Shown here: in pieces, positions 53,713-62,997 of the stretch
Layout: each line of letters begins with the position of its first letter
How positions within the stretch are numbered: position 1 is the stretch's first letter
Source: Erythrobacteraceae bacterium CFH 75059
Lineage (GTDB): Bacteria > Pseudomonadota > Alphaproteobacteria > Sphingomonadales > Sphingomonadaceae
Assembly (NCBI GenBank): GCA_004331795.1
Contig: SJSR01000002.1
Location: 62,001 to 126,000 of the forward strand
Reading direction: 5' to 3'
DNA: 64,000 bases
Notes under the pieces: model-generated
Database searches by the model: none
The model's input: only the letters and a program-made list of their open reading frames with translations
What the model was told of the DNA's origin: nothing
Program-made: the position numbers and the translations under genes

Positions 53713-55320
53713 TCAGGCGCTCTGCGGATCGGTGGCAGCCCGTTCCTCGTGGGCTTCCGGGTGCGGCCGGCTCCAGCCGCGCTGTGCGGGGGTGAGCGAC
53801 TTCAGAAACGCATCCGCCGTGTCGATGGTTTCGCGCCGGCGATCCTCGCTCATCCGGTCCCAAGTGGCGTAGATGCGACCGATCCGGCGGTTGCGCTCCA
53901 GCCGGGCGCGGTGTCGGTCCATGAAGTGCCAGTAGAGCGGATTGAACGGGCAGGCGTCCGGGCCGGTCTTCTGCCTCACATCGTAGCGGCAGCGCCCGCA
54001 GTAATCCGACATGGTGTTGATGTAGTTGCCGCTGGCGGCATAGGGTTTGGTGGCCAGCCGGCCGCCATCGGCGTACAAAATCATGGCGGAGACGTTGGGC
54101 AGTTCGACCCATTCATAGGCGTCGGCATAGACCACGAGGTACCAATCCTGCACCTCCCTGGGCCCGACGCCCGCCAGCAGGCAGAAATTGCCAAGCACCA
54201 TCAGCCGCTGGATGTGATGCGCATGGGCGTCGTCGCGGGTTGTGCGCACGCAGTCCGCGACGCAGCGCATGTCCGTCTCGCCGGTCCAGAAGAACTCCGG
54301 CAGCGGCAGGCGCGCATCAAGCGCGTTCGCCTCCGCAAGCTGCGGCATGCAGTACCAGTAGAACCCGCGCACATATTCGCGCCAGCCGATGATCTGCCGC
54401 ACGAATCCTTCGACGGAATTGATCGGCGCCGTGCCTTCGTCGAACATCCGTTCGGCCCGGCGGCACAGCTCGCGCGGCTCCAGCAGGCCGAGGTTGAGAC
54501 TGGTCGACAGCATGGAGTGGAAAAGCTGGTCGGCTCCATGCAGCATGGCGTCCTCGTAAGGACCGAAAAGCGCCAGCCGTTCGGCGAAGAAGGCGTCCGC
54601 GGCCTCGAGCGCCTGGGCACGCGTGACGGGCCAGCCGAAGCTCTCCAGACTGCCGAAATGGTCTCCGAACCGCTCCTCCACCAGTCGGATGCAGTCGCGG
54701 GTGATCGCATCGGGTCCGAACAACGGCCGCGGCGGTGCCGAAAGCCCGCGTGCCGGCGGGCGCCGGTTCTCCTTGTCGAAGTTCCACGCGCCGCCTTTCG
54801 GCTTTCCTGCGGCATCCATCAGGATGCCGGTCCTCTGCCGCACTTCGCGGTAGAAGAATTCCATCGTCAGGTGCTCGCGCCCGTCGGCCCATTCGCGGAA
54901 CTCGGCCAGAGAGGTGACGAAGCGGTCGTCGGGCAGGATCGTCACCTCTGCCGGAAACATGCCGGCCCACGCATCCATCGCCCCGCGCACGCGCCACTCA
55001 CCCGGCTCGACCACGACGATCCGGTCAGGCGCATGGCGCTCCACCGCCCGGGCGACCTCGCCGGTGAAGGTGCCTGCGTTGTCCGGATCGTCCAGCGCGG
55101 TGTAATCCACCTGCCAGCCGGCCGCGCGCAGCTCCCCGGCGAAGTGGCGCATCGCGGAGAAGATCAGCGCGATCTTCTGCTTGTGATGCTTCACGTAGGT
55201 GGCTTCCTCCCACACCTCCATCATCAGCACGACCGTGTTGCTGCGGTCACGCCCTCTGAGCGAGGCAAGTTCATGAGAAAGCTGGTCGCCAAGGACCGGC
55301 ACGAGGACGCGTTCGGACAT
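53713..55320 (-). CDS. FeS-BCP type cryptochrome/photolyase
   Basis: A 535-residue protein of the prokaryotic (6-4) photolyase/FeS-BCP group. The N-terminal MSERVLVPVLGDQLSHELAS and MMEVWEEATYVKHHKQKIAL form the DPRP-type antenna domain; the FAD domain has GFVRQIIGWREYVRGFYWYC, DDAHAHHIQRLMVLGNFCLL and YADAYEWVELPNVSAM. Cysteines for a [4Fe-4S] cluster are found in DMRCVADCVRTT, SDYCGRCRYD and DACPFNPLYWHF. It presumably repairs UV (6-4) photoproducts, or senses light. It starts five bases after priA, so the two are likely one transcript. Confidence 0.93.
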   Translation of the reverse strand: MSERVLVPVLGDQLSHELASLRGRDRSNTVVLMMEVWEEATYVKHHKQKIALIFSAMRHFAGELRAAGWQVDYTALDDPDNAGTFTGEVARAVERHAPDRIVVVEPGEWRVRGAMDAWAGMFPAEVTILPDDRFVTSLAEFREWADGREHLTMEFFYREVRQRTGILMDAAGKPKGGAWNFDKENRRPPARGLSAPPRPLFGPDAITRDCIRLVEERFGDHFGSLESFGWPVTRAQALEAADAFFAERLALFGPYEDAMLHGADQLFHSMLSTSLNLGLLEPRELCRRAERMFDEGTAPINSVEGFVRQIIGWREYVRGFYWYCMPQLAEANALDARLPLPEFFWTGETDMRCVADCVRTTRDDAHAHHIQRLMVLGNFCLLAGVGPREVQDWYLVVYADAYEWVELPNVSAMILYADGGRLATKPYAASGNYINTMSDYCGRCRYDVRQKTGPDACPFNPLYWHFMDRHRARLERNRRIGRIYATWDRMSEDRRRETIDTADAFLKSLTPAQRGWSRPHPEAHEERAATDPQSA

Positions 55321-55325
55321 GCGCC

Positions 55326-57503
55326 CTAAACGAAGCTGTAGGGATCGATATCCACGGTGACCCTCACGGAACGGGGCAGGGTGAGCGCGCCGAGCCAGTC
55401 GCGGATGACCCGCTGAAGCTGGGCCGTGCGTCTGGCGTTCAGCAGCAGGCGATAGCGGTAGCGCCCGCGCAGCAGCGCAAGCGGCGCGGGGGCAGGGCCG
55501 AGAACGGCGATGTCGGGCACCTCAGGACGCGCGCCGCCGAGGGCGCGGGCGGCGTCACGCGCCTCGGCCTCGTCCTCGGACGAGACGATGATCGCCGCCC
55601 ACCTTCCGAAAGGGGGGGCGTTGGCATGACGCCGCGCCTCAACCTCGCTGGCGTAAAACGCGTCACGGTCGCCATTGGCGAGCGCCGCGATCACGGACGA
55701 GCGCGGATGCCGGGTCTGGATCAGCACCTCGCCCGGCTTCGCTCCGCGTCCGGCGCGGCCGCCGACCTGCGCGATCTGCTGATATGTGCGTTCGGCCGCC
55801 CGCAGGTCTCCTCCCTCGAGGCCCAGATCGGCATCCACGACGCCGACCAGCGTCAGCTCGGGAAAATGGAAGCCTTTCGTGACGAGCTGCGTGCCGACGA
55901 TGACATCGATCGCTCCTGCCTGTGCCTCCTCGATGAACGCGGCGGCGCGACCCGGCGTCGACAGGGTGTCGGACGTGACCAGCGCGACGCGGGCGCCCGG
56001 CAGACGTTCCGCCACCTCGTCGGCGATCCGCTCGACACCCGGACCGCACGCGACGAGGCAATCCGGTTCGCCGCATTCGGGGCAGCAATTCGGTGGCGCG
56101 GTTTCGAAGCCGCAATGGTGACAGGCAAGACGACGGGAAAGCCGGTGTTCGACAAGCCACGCGGTGCAGTTCGCGCAGCGGAAGCGAAATCCGCAATGGC
56201 GGCACAGCGTCAGCGGCGCATAGCCGCGGCGGTTGAGGAAAAGCAGCGACTGCTCTCCTCTGGCGAGGCGCTCTGCCATGGCCACGACCAGCCGTTCGGC
56301 CAGCCAGCGTCCTGCGCCGGGCTTGTCCTGCGTCAGGTCGATCGTGTCGATCGCCGGCATCCGGGCCCCGCCGAACCGATGGTCCAGCACCAGTCGGCGG
56401 TAGACGCCCTGCTCGGCCATGTGCAGGCTCTCCAGCGCGGGGGTGGCGCTTGCCAGGACAATCGGCACCCCTTCGAAACGCGCCCGCATGACGGCCACGT
56501 CCCGCGCGTTGTAGCGCACGCCGTCGTCCTGCTTGAAGCTCACCTCGTGCGCCTCGTCCACGACGATCAGACCCAGATCGGCGAAGGGGAGGAACAGTGC
56601 GGAGCGCGCGCCCACCACGACCTGGGCGCCGCCTTGCGCGGGAGAGGTCGCGATTGCCCGCCACGCGCGCCGGCGTTCGCTTGAGCGAAGGGACGAGTGC
56701 CACAGAACCGGCGCGGCGCCGAAGCGGGCGGCGAAACGCTTGAGGAAGGCCTCGGTGAGGGCGATCTCGGGCAACAGGACGAGCACCTGCCGCCCCGCGC
56801 CGACAGCGGCCGCGATCGGCTCGAAATAGGTTTCGGTCTTGCCCGAGCCGGTCACGCCGTCAAGCAGGAAGGCATCCGGCCGCTGTGCAGTCACCGCGTC
56901 CGTGATCGTGGCGGCGGCCGCGGCCTGCGCGGAGTTGAGCGCGGGCGTGACATGCTCCCGCTGAATCCGCGGGAACGGCCGGTCAAGGTCGACCTCCACC
57001 GGCAGCAGCACGCCCTGCTGCACCAGTCCGCGCAGCACAGCTTCGGACACGCCCGCCTTTGCCGCGAGTTCGCGGATGGAGCCCTGCTCTCCCGCCAGTC
57101 TTTCCACCGCCTGCCGGCGCAGCGGCGTGGCGCGGCGCAGCGGCGTGTCCGACAGGCGGTACTCCGTGACAGTGGCCGGCCCTGCCAGCGCTCCGCCGCT
57201 TGCCAGCACCATCCGCAGGACGGGTGCCATGGGCACGCAGTAGTAATCGGCGGTCCACTCGACCAGCCGCCTGAGCGCCGGGCGCAGCGGTGGCACCGGC
57301 AGAACGGCGCGCAACGGGCGCAGCCGCGCGTCGGGCACCTCGCCGCCGGCCAGCCGGTCGGCATCCCACACCACGCCGATGATCGTGCGTGGGCCGAGCG
57401 GGGCTTCCACAACCGCGCCGGGGGCGACCGGCATGCCTTCGGGCACGCTGTAGTCCAGCACCTCCACGGCGGCGTTCAGGGTCAGGATACGGGCCCGGTT
57501 CAT
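55326..57503 (-). CDS. priA: Primosomal protein N' (replication restart helicase)
   Basis: A 725-residue PriA. After the N-terminal DNA-binding domain come the helicase motifs FLLDGVTGSGKTETYFEPIA (Walker A), LGLIVVDEAHEVSFKQDDGV (DEAH), VLASATPALESL and the C-terminal GTQLVTKGFHFPELTLVGVV and QVGGRAGRGAKPGEV. Zinc cysteines are intact: LCRHCGFRFRCANC, LACHHCGFE and CCPECGEPDC. PriA reloads DnaB at stalled forks. ATG 57503 gives the normal N-terminus (MNRARILTLNAAVEVLDYSV); the open frame continues 151 codons upstream but the translation is not protein-like. Confidence 0.96.
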   Translation of the reverse strand: MNRARILTLNAAVEVLDYSVPEGMPVAPGAVVEAPLGPRTIIGVVWDADRLAGGEVPDARLRPLRAVLPVPPLRPALRRLVEWTADYYCVPMAPVLRMVLASGGALAGPATVTEYRLSDTPLRRATPLRRQAVERLAGEQGSIRELAAKAGVSEAVLRGLVQQGVLLPVEVDLDRPFPRIQREHVTPALNSAQAAAAATITDAVTAQRPDAFLLDGVTGSGKTETYFEPIAAAVGAGRQVLVLLPEIALTEAFLKRFAARFGAAPVLWHSSLRSSERRRAWRAIATSPAQGGAQVVVGARSALFLPFADLGLIVVDEAHEVSFKQDDGVRYNARDVAVMRARFEGVPIVLASATPALESLHMAEQGVYRRLVLDHRFGGARMPAIDTIDLTQDKPGAGRWLAERLVVAMAERLARGEQSLLFLNRRGYAPLTLCRHCGFRFRCANCTAWLVEHRLSRRLACHHCGFETAPPNCCPECGEPDCLVACGPGVERIADEVAERLPGARVALVTSDTLSTPGRAAAFIEEAQAGAIDVIVGTQLVTKGFHFPELTLVGVVDADLGLEGGDLRAAERTYQQIAQVGGRAGRGAKPGEVLIQTRHPRSSVIAALANGDRDAFYASEVEARRHANAPPFGRWAAIIVSSEDEAEARDAARALGGARPEVPDIAVLGPAPAPLALLRGRYRYRLLLNARRTAQLQRVIRDWLGALTLPRSVRVTVDIDPYSFV

Positions 57504-57563
57504 CTTCGCCCCGTCATATGGGCGTCTTCGTCCAGGGAAAACAGACAGCGAACGGAGTTTGCG

Positions 57564-58253
57564 ATGACCATGCAAGAGCCGCTTGGACGGCGGACGTTTT
57601 TCATGGCCGTGCTGGGTGCGGGGGCGGCGCTGACGCTGCCGGGGTGCCAGACCGCGCGGCCGCTCAGCCTCGAGGAGGCGGTTCGCCGCCTGCTGTTCTT
57701 TGCCAGCGACAACGCCTTTGCCCGCATGACCCGGCCGGGCGGGTTCTGGGACCAGCAGGTCGCGGCCATCGGTCTTGGCAACCTGTTCGGGCTGCGCGGC
57801 GATGCGATGGCGCGGGTGCTGACGTCCCCGTTGTTCAGGGACCGGATGCAGGCCGCCTTTTCCGACTGGGCCATCGATGCCACCGCGCGCGCGGCACCCG
57901 TGGTCACCGATGCGGTGCGAACCATCGGTTTCCGCAACGCCTATGATCTGGTGCACGGCGACCCGCGCGGCGCCACGGCCTATCTTCGCGCGGCGTTGGC
58001 GGGGCGGCTCATAGAGGTGATGGTGCCGGGCCTAGCGAATGCGATGGCGGTGGCATCCGACCCGCTGATGGCAGAGTTGCTCAACGCCGCCACGGGCGTC
58101 AACGTCGCGGCGGTGGCGCGCAGCGCGGCGGACCGGATCGACGACGTGATCTGGCGGGTGATCGCCGAGGAGGAGGCGCTGATCCGCGCCGATCCGCGGA
58201 TCACCCGTGACCCGGTCCTGATGGGCGTTTTCGGACCCGCTGCGCGGCGCTGA
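57564..58253 (+). CDS. DUF4197 family lipoprotein
   Basis: A 229-residue protein beginning MTMQEPLGRRTFFMAVLGAG and ending its signal in ALTLPGC, so probably a lipoprotein, possibly Tat-exported given RRTFFM. The DUF4197 body shows LLFFASDNAFARMTRPGGFW near the start, and an all-helical remainder with DWAIDATARAAPVVTDAVRT. The family is widespread in Gram-negative envelopes, without a known function. CGGAG lies six bases before the ATG. It is divergent from priA, 60 bp apart. Confidence 0.78.
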   Translation: MTMQEPLGRRTFFMAVLGAGAALTLPGCQTARPLSLEEAVRRLLFFASDNAFARMTRPGGFWDQQVAAIGLGNLFGLRGDAMARVLTSPLFRDRMQAAFSDWAIDATARAAPVVTDAVRTIGFRNAYDLVHGDPRGATAYLRAALAGRLIEVMVPGLANAMAVASDPLMAELLNAATGVNVAAVARSAADRIDDVIWRVIAEEEALIRADPRITRDPVLMGVFGPAARR

Positions 58254-58303
58254 CTCACGCGCGCACTTGACGGGCCGCGCAAGGGCCTGTTCACGGTGCG
58301 GGT

Positions 58304-60118
58304 GTGAGCGACAGCAGTTCCCTTGACCGGTTCCGCCGCGTGCTGACGGGGGCGGCCCGCGCCCTTGCGCACGAGCCGGAGGTGGAGGTCGCCTGGAGCG
58401 CCGACACCCCGTCGGCGTCCGGGCGGAACATGCGCGTGCCGCTGCCGGGACGCACCCTGCCGCCCGCTCAGGTCACCGAAGCGCGGGGCGTGGCCGACAG
58501 CTTCGCGCTGAAGCTGCGTCATCACGATGCCGCCCTGCACGCGGCCAATGCGCCGGACGAACCGCTTGCCCGCGCGGTCTATGATGCCGCGGAGCAGGTC
58601 CGCTACGAGACGTGGGGGTCCGCGGGGCTGGCCGGTGTGCGCGCCAATGTCGGGGCCGCGACGGACGGGCGCCTGGCGGCCGACCCCATCGCTCGTGCCA
58701 AATCCGCAGGCGAGGTTCCCCTGCCGAGCGCCATGGCGCAGCTGCTGCGCGAAAAGCTGACCGGCCGTCCTGTCGCTCCTGCCGCCGCCGCCGCCGTCGG
58801 GCTGGTGAGGGAGACGCTGGAGGAGCGGATCGGCACCCAGCTCCGCGGCCTCGACGCCGCGCTGGGCGACCAGCGCGCCTATCAGCGGCTGACGCTGGAC
58901 ATGCTGCGCCAGCTCGACCTCATCGGGCCGCCGTCATCGGAGCCATCGTCCGAGGAAGGGGACGAGGCCGAGGACAATCAGGCGCCGGACGAGGATGCTG
59001 CCGGTGACGAACAGTCCGGTGCCGCTCCCGACCCGGCCGAGATGGCGGGCCAGCCCTCGGCCGAGCCGGCTGAGGGCGAGGACACGGCGGATGGCAGCGC
59101 GCGCGAGGAGGAAGGCGAGGCAGCCGCTGCGGACGAGGCCCTTGACGGCATGCAGCCGGTCCGCCCCCGGCACAACTGGACCGACCTTCCCGCCTCCTTC
59201 GCCTACCGGGCCTACACCACCCGCTTCGACGAGGTGGTCGACGCGGCCGCGCTGTGCGATCCGGCCGAACTCGACCGGCTGCGCGCCTACCTCGACAGCC
59301 AGCTCACCGGGCTGCAGGGCGTCGTCACGCGCCTCGCCAACCGTCTTCAGCGCCGACTGCTGGCGCAGCAGAACCGGACGTGGAACTTCGATCAGGAAGA
59401 GGGACTGCTCGACGCCGCGCGCCTGGCGCGGGTGATCGTGTCGCCGGGCCAGTCCCTGTCCTACAAGGTCGAAAGCGACATCGCCTTCAAGGACACGGTG
59501 GTCTCGCTCCTCATCGACAATTCCGGCTCCATGCGCGGGCGGCCGATCTCCATTGCCGCCATCAGCGCTGACGTGCTCGCGCGGACGCTGGAGAGAGTGG
59601 GGGTCAAGACGGAGATCCTCGGCTTCACCACCCGCGCGTGGAAGGGCGGCCAGTCGCGCGAGGCGTGGCTCAACGACGGCAAGCCGCCCGATCCGGGACG
59701 CCTCAACGATCTGCGGCACATCCTCTATAAGCAGGCAGATCAGCCATGGCGCCGGGCGCGGCGCAACCTTGGCCTGATGATGCGCGAAGGTCTGCTGAAG
59801 GAGAACATTGACGGCGAGGCGCTGCTGTGGGCGCACGAGCGCCTGCTCGCCCGCCCGGAGGACCGACGCATCCTGATGGTCATCTCCGACGGCGCGCCGG
59901 TCGATGATTCCACGCTCAGCGTGAACAGCGCGGGCTATCTGGAAGCGCACTTGCGCAAGGTGATCGACTGGATCGAGACGCGCTCACCGGTTGAACTGAT
60001 CGCGATCGGCATCGGCCACGATGTCACCCGCTACTACCGCCGCGCCGTCACCATCATGGATGCCGAGCAGCTGGGCGGCACCATGATCGAGCAGCTTGCG
60101 GCGCTGTTCGAGGACTGA
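58304..60118 (+). CDS. cobT: Cobaltochelatase CobT subunit
   Basis: A 604-residue CobT. The N-terminal helical part is followed by an acidic linker (about residues 205-280, rich in E, D and A) and a C-terminal von Willebrand A domain with an intact [25 protein letters not shown], plus [16 protein letters not shown]. The preceding block [20 protein letters not shown] is also typical of CobT. With CobS and CobN it inserts cobalt into hydrogenobyrinate a,c-diamide in aerobic cobalamin synthesis. CobS and other cob genes are not in this window. The start is GTG, with little ribosome site. Confidence 0.93.
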   Translation: MSDSSSLDRFRRVLTGAARALAHEPEVEVAWSADTPSASGRNMRVPLPGRTLPPAQVTEARGVADSFALKLRHHDAALHAANAPDEPLARAVYDAAEQVRYETWGSAGLAGVRANVGAATDGRLAADPIARAKSAGEVPLPSAMAQLLREKLTGRPVAPAAAAAVGLVRETLEERIGTQLRGLDAALGDQRAYQRLTLDMLRQLDLIGPPSSEPSSEEGDEAEDNQAPDEDAAGDEQSGAAPDPAEMAGQPSAEPAEGEDTADGSAREEEGEAAAADEALDGMQPVRPRHNWTDLPASFAYRAYTTRFDEVVDAAALCDPAELDRLRAYLDSQLTGLQGVVTRLANRLQRRLLAQQNRTWNFDQEEGLLDAARLARVIVSPGQSLSYKVESDIAFKDTVVSLLIDNSGSMRGRPISIAAISADVLARTLERVGVKTEILGFTTRAWKGGQSREAWLNDGKPPDPGRLNDLRHILYKQADQPWRRARRNLGLMMREGLLKENIDGEALLWAHERLLARPEDRRILMVISDGAPVDDSTLSVNSAGYLEAHLRKVIDWIETRSPVELIAIGIGHDVTRYYRRAVTIMDAEQLGGTMIEQLAALFED

Positions 60119-60143
60119 GCGTGCGGGAACGCGCCGCCGCAGG

Positions 60144-60626
60144 CTAGAACAGGGCGGAAAACGCTGCGGCCAGCACCGCCCAAGGTATGACCGCGCCGGC
60201 GATCATGATGAAGAGCTTGGCGCGCACCGACAGCGGACGGCCGTCAGTCTCACCTGCGCTCGCATCCGAACCCGCGGCCGCGCGCTCCTCCGGCTGCGGT
60301 CGCCGTGCCTCTCCCTGCAGCAGCGCGGCGCTGAGCGCGGCGCGCGACAGCGGCGCGTCGAAGTTGCAGCCGGCCAGATTGCCGCTCCGCCAGACCACGG
60401 CCGCCTCGCGCGGTCCAGCCTCGGGGAGGATGAGCGACAGGCGGTCGCCTTCGGACAGAGGCGCGGCAGTGCGGACGAGAAAACCCGTGCGCGAAATGTT
60501 GAGCGCTTCGACCGCAACCGTGCCGTCCTTGACCTGAGCCACGAGACGAAGCCTGAGCTCCTGCCGCTGCGTCAGACGCTGCGGCCACTGGGCGAACTGG
60601 GTGTCGTGCTGTGTCATGCCTGCCAT
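60144..60626 (-). CDS. PilZ domain membrane protein
   Basis: A ~160-residue protein with an N-terminal PilZ domain and a C-terminal membrane helix (LFIMIAGAVIPWAVLAAAFS). The c-di-GMP binding signature is present: an arginine-rich TQRQELRLRL (RxxxR) near residue 22 and NISRTGFLV (family D/NxSxxG) near residue 45. The linker between (residues ~110-135) is charged and variable. It may couple c-di-GMP level to surface or polysaccharide functions. Start is ATG 60626 or, nine bases on, ATG 60617. Confidence 0.78.
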   Translation of the reverse strand: MAGMTQHDTQFAQWPQRLTQRQELRLRLVAQVKDGTVAVEALNISRTGFLVRTAAPLSEGDRLSLILPEAGPREAAVVWRSGNLAGCNFDAPLSRAALSAALLQGEARRPQPEERAAAGSDASAGETDGRPLSVRAKLFIMIAGAVIPWAVLAAAFSALF

Positions 60627-60769
60627 GGCTCGCCCGTGAGGATGGTCTGGCTTCACCTTCGGAGAGCCGGGTAAACAAACCCTTAGCATCGCCCCTTGTG
60701 TCTTGCGTGCCTGCGCGATCGGTGCTTGCGCGCAGCGGGAGCATGACCGCCGAAAGGAACCGACCCGCC

Positions 60770-61444
60770 ATGGACGTCTCGCAAGCTGTCGCCACCCGCC
60801 GCTCCGTGCGCGCCTTCACCGCCGATCCGGTGTCCCGCGACACGCTCCGCCGGATACTCGAGCAGGCGCAGCGCGCCCCGTCGGGGGGCAACACGCAGCC
60901 CTGGCACGGCGTCGTCCTGACCGGGGCGCCGCTTTCCCGCCTCCACGAGGCTGTCGGGGCGGTTCTCGCTCACGGCAGGGAGGCGCAATCTCCCGAATAC
61001 GACATCTACCCGCGAGATCTTGCCGGACCTTACGAGGAGCGGCGTCGCGGCGTCGGCGAGGCGCTGTACGGCGCGCTTGCCATCCCGCGCGAGAACAAGG
61101 CAGGCCGGCTCATGTGGTTCGCGCAGAACTTCCGCGGCTTCGGCGCGCCCGTGCTGATGCTGGTGCACACGCCCCGCTACATGGGGCCGCCGCAATGGGC
61201 CGACATTGGCATGTGGCTGCAGACCGTCATGCTGCTGCTGCGCGAGGAGGGTCTGGACAGCTGCCCTCAGGAAGCCTGGGCGATGTATTCACGCCAGATC
61301 CGCGAGGTGGTCAGCATCCCTGAAGACCACATCTTCTTCTGCGGGCTTGCCATCGGGCACCGCGATCCGGACGCGGCGGTGAACGCCTTTCCCGTTCCGC
61401 GCGCCCCGCTGGACGAGGCGGTGCGCTGGGAGGGGTGGGATTGA
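60770..61444 (+). CDS. Nitroreductase family protein
   Basis: A ~224-residue FMN-dependent nitroreductase-fold enzyme. It begins MDVSQAVATRRSVRAFTADP, with TRRSVR the phosphate-binding arginine motif; RAPSGGNTQPWHGVVLTG and ADIGMWLQTVMLLLREEGLD with CPQEAWAMYSR are family blocks, and FFCGLAIGHRD near the end. NAD(P)H-dependent reduction of nitro compounds or quinones is the family activity; the true substrate is unknown. ATG 60743 would add nine residues but is poorly placed after GGGAG. It is followed by cysS after 32 bp. Confidence 0.9.
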   Translation: MDVSQAVATRRSVRAFTADPVSRDTLRRILEQAQRAPSGGNTQPWHGVVLTGAPLSRLHEAVGAVLAHGREAQSPEYDIYPRDLAGPYEERRRGVGEALYGALAIPRENKAGRLMWFAQNFRGFGAPVLMLVHTPRYMGPPQWADIGMWLQTVMLLLREEGLDSCPQEAWAMYSRQIREVVSIPEDHIFFCGLAIGHRDPDAAVNAFPVPRAPLDEAVRWEGWD

Positions 61445-61476
61445 CCGTCGCCCCGGCGGCAGGGCAGAGCCACGTC

Positions 61477-62997
61477 ATGTCCGACACGCCGCTCCGCCTC
61501 TACAATTCCCTCACCCGGCAACTTGAAGAGTTCCAGCCGCTCCACCCCGGCGAAGCGCGCGTCTACACCTGCGGACCGACGGTCTACAACTATCCGCACA
61601 TCGGCAACATGCGCGCCTATGTCTTTGCCGATGTGCTCGGGCGGGTGCTCGAATGGAAGGGTTACACGCTCACCCATGTCATCAACATCACCGATGTCGG
61701 CCACCTGACCGACGATGCCGACGCGGGCGAGGACAAGCTGGAGAAGATGGCCGCGCAGCGGCGACAGTCGATCTGGGACGTCGCGCGGCACTACACCGAC
61801 GCGTTCAAAGCGGATGTCAGGGCGCTCAACATCCGCGAGCCGTCGCAATGGACGGTGGCGACCGATTACGTGCCGCAGATGATCGCATTCGCGCAAGGAA
61901 TTGCGGAGAAGCACTGCTACCTCATCGACAGCGGCCTTTACTTCGACGTCTCCACCGTCGCCGACTATGGCCGCCTTGCCCGCGCCAGCACGGACGAAGG
62001 AGAGAGCCGGATCGACCCCGTGGCCGGCAAGCGCAATCCGGCCGATTTCGCCATCTGGCGCCGCACGCCGGCGGGCGAGACGCGGCAGATGGAGTGGGAC
62101 TCGCCCTGGGGCCGCGGCGCGCCGGGCTGGCATCTGGAATGCTCAGTGATGAGCGGGGCGGTGCTCGGCTTCCCGTTCGACATTCACACCGGCGGCATCG
62201 ACCACCGCGAGATCCACCACCCGAACGAGATCGCGCAGAACCAGGCGCATTGCTGCACCGATGGCCTCGACGTGGCGGAGAACAGCGGCGCGCGCTTCTG
62301 GATGCACAACAACTTCCTCGTCGACCGAACGGGCAAGATGTCGAAATCGTCCGGCGAGTTCCTGCGCCTGCAACTGTTGATCGACCGCGGCTACCACCCG
62401 CTCGCCTACCGCCTGATGTGCCTGCAGGCGCATTACCGCAGCGAGCTGGAGTTCAGCTGGGAGGGACTGCACGCGGCGCTCACACGGCTGAAGCGGATGA
62501 TCATGGCGGTGGAGGCTGTCACGCTTCGTCATGCTGAACTCGTTTCAGCATCCAACTTGCCGGAAAGCGTTCAGCGCGATGGGAAGAGATGGACCCTGAA
62601 CCAGATCCAGGGTGACGGTGCAGGAGGGCTGCAGGGGCAGCTCCACACCTTCGATGGCGCAGTCTCGGACGACCTCAACACCGCCATCGCGCTGACCAGC
62701 CTCGAGGACGTGCTCGGCGCGAAGCGGGTGGAGCCGGAGCGGAAGCTGTCGCTGGTCGCGGCCATGGATCGCGTGCTCGGCCTCGACCTCCTCAACCTCA
62801 CCCGCGCCGACCTTCGGATCCGCCCCAAGGCGGCGCAGATCACCGAAGCCGAGATCAAAGCCGCGCTCGAACGTCGCAGGGAAGCGCGCGCGGCGAAGGA
62901 TTTCGCCACTTCGGATGCCATTCGCGACGAGCTCGCGGCGCAGGGTGTCGAGGTGATGGACGGCGATCCGCTGGGCTGGGAGTGGAAGCTGGGATGA
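61477..62997 (+). CDS. cysS: Cysteinyl-tRNA synthetase with in-frame repeat insertion
   Basis: A 506-residue CysRS that charges tRNA-Cys. The Zn/HIGH region is VYTCGPTVYNYPHIGNMRAY (HIGN at 41-44), the Zn ligands include GWHLECSVMS and HHPNEIAQ, and the KMSKS loop is TGKMSKSSGE (287-291). The DALR-type anticodon-binding helices begin after DDLNTAIALTSLEDVLGAKR. Unusually, residues ~351-381 are encoded by a palindromic repeat-like element that preserves the reading frame and makes the protein about 30 residues longer than its relatives. The start is ATG 61477. The stop overlaps the next gene's ATG by 4 bp. Apart from the insert all catalytic parts are intact. Confidence 0.95.
   Translation: MSDTPLRLYNSLTRQLEEFQPLHPGEARVYTCGPTVYNYPHIGNMRAYVFADVLGRVLEWKGYTLTHVINITDVGHLTDDADAGEDKLEKMAAQRRQSIWDVARHYTDAFKADVRALNIREPSQWTVATDYVPQMIAFAQGIAEKHCYLIDSGLYFDVSTVADYGRLARASTDEGESRIDPVAGKRNPADFAIWRRTPAGETRQMEWDSPWGRGAPGWHLECSVMSGAVLGFPFDIHTGGIDHREIHHPNEIAQNQAHCCTDGLDVAENSGARFWMHNNFLVDRTGKMSKSSGEFLRLQLLIDRGYHPLAYRLMCLQAHYRSELEFSWEGLHAALTRLKRMIMAVEAVTLRHAELVSASNLPESVQRDGKRWTLNQIQGDGAGGLQGQLHTFDGAVSDDLNTAIALTSLEDVLGAKRVEPERKLSLVAAMDRVLGLDLLNLTRADLRIRPKAAQITEAEIKAALERRREARAAKDFATSDAIRDELAAQGVEVMDGDPLGWEWKLG
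62527..62619 (+). repeat. Palindromic repeat-like element inserted in cysS
   Basis: A 93-bp segment inside cysS with two hairpins: TGCTGAA (62532-62538)/TTCAGCA (62544-62550) and ACCCTG (62593-62598)/CAGGGT (62608-62613). The termini CGTCATGCTGAA and CCAGGGTGACGG are approximate inverted repeats, the form of short palindromic elements dispersed in sphingomonad and related alphaproteobacterial genomes. It is read in frame as RHAELVSASNLPESV then QRDGKRWTLNQIQGDG, a peptide composition quite unlike CysRS. No second copy is found in this window, so the family membership is from recalled consensus. The location lies between the catalytic domain and the anticodon-binding helices, a place where extra length is tolerated. 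Confidence 0.78.
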
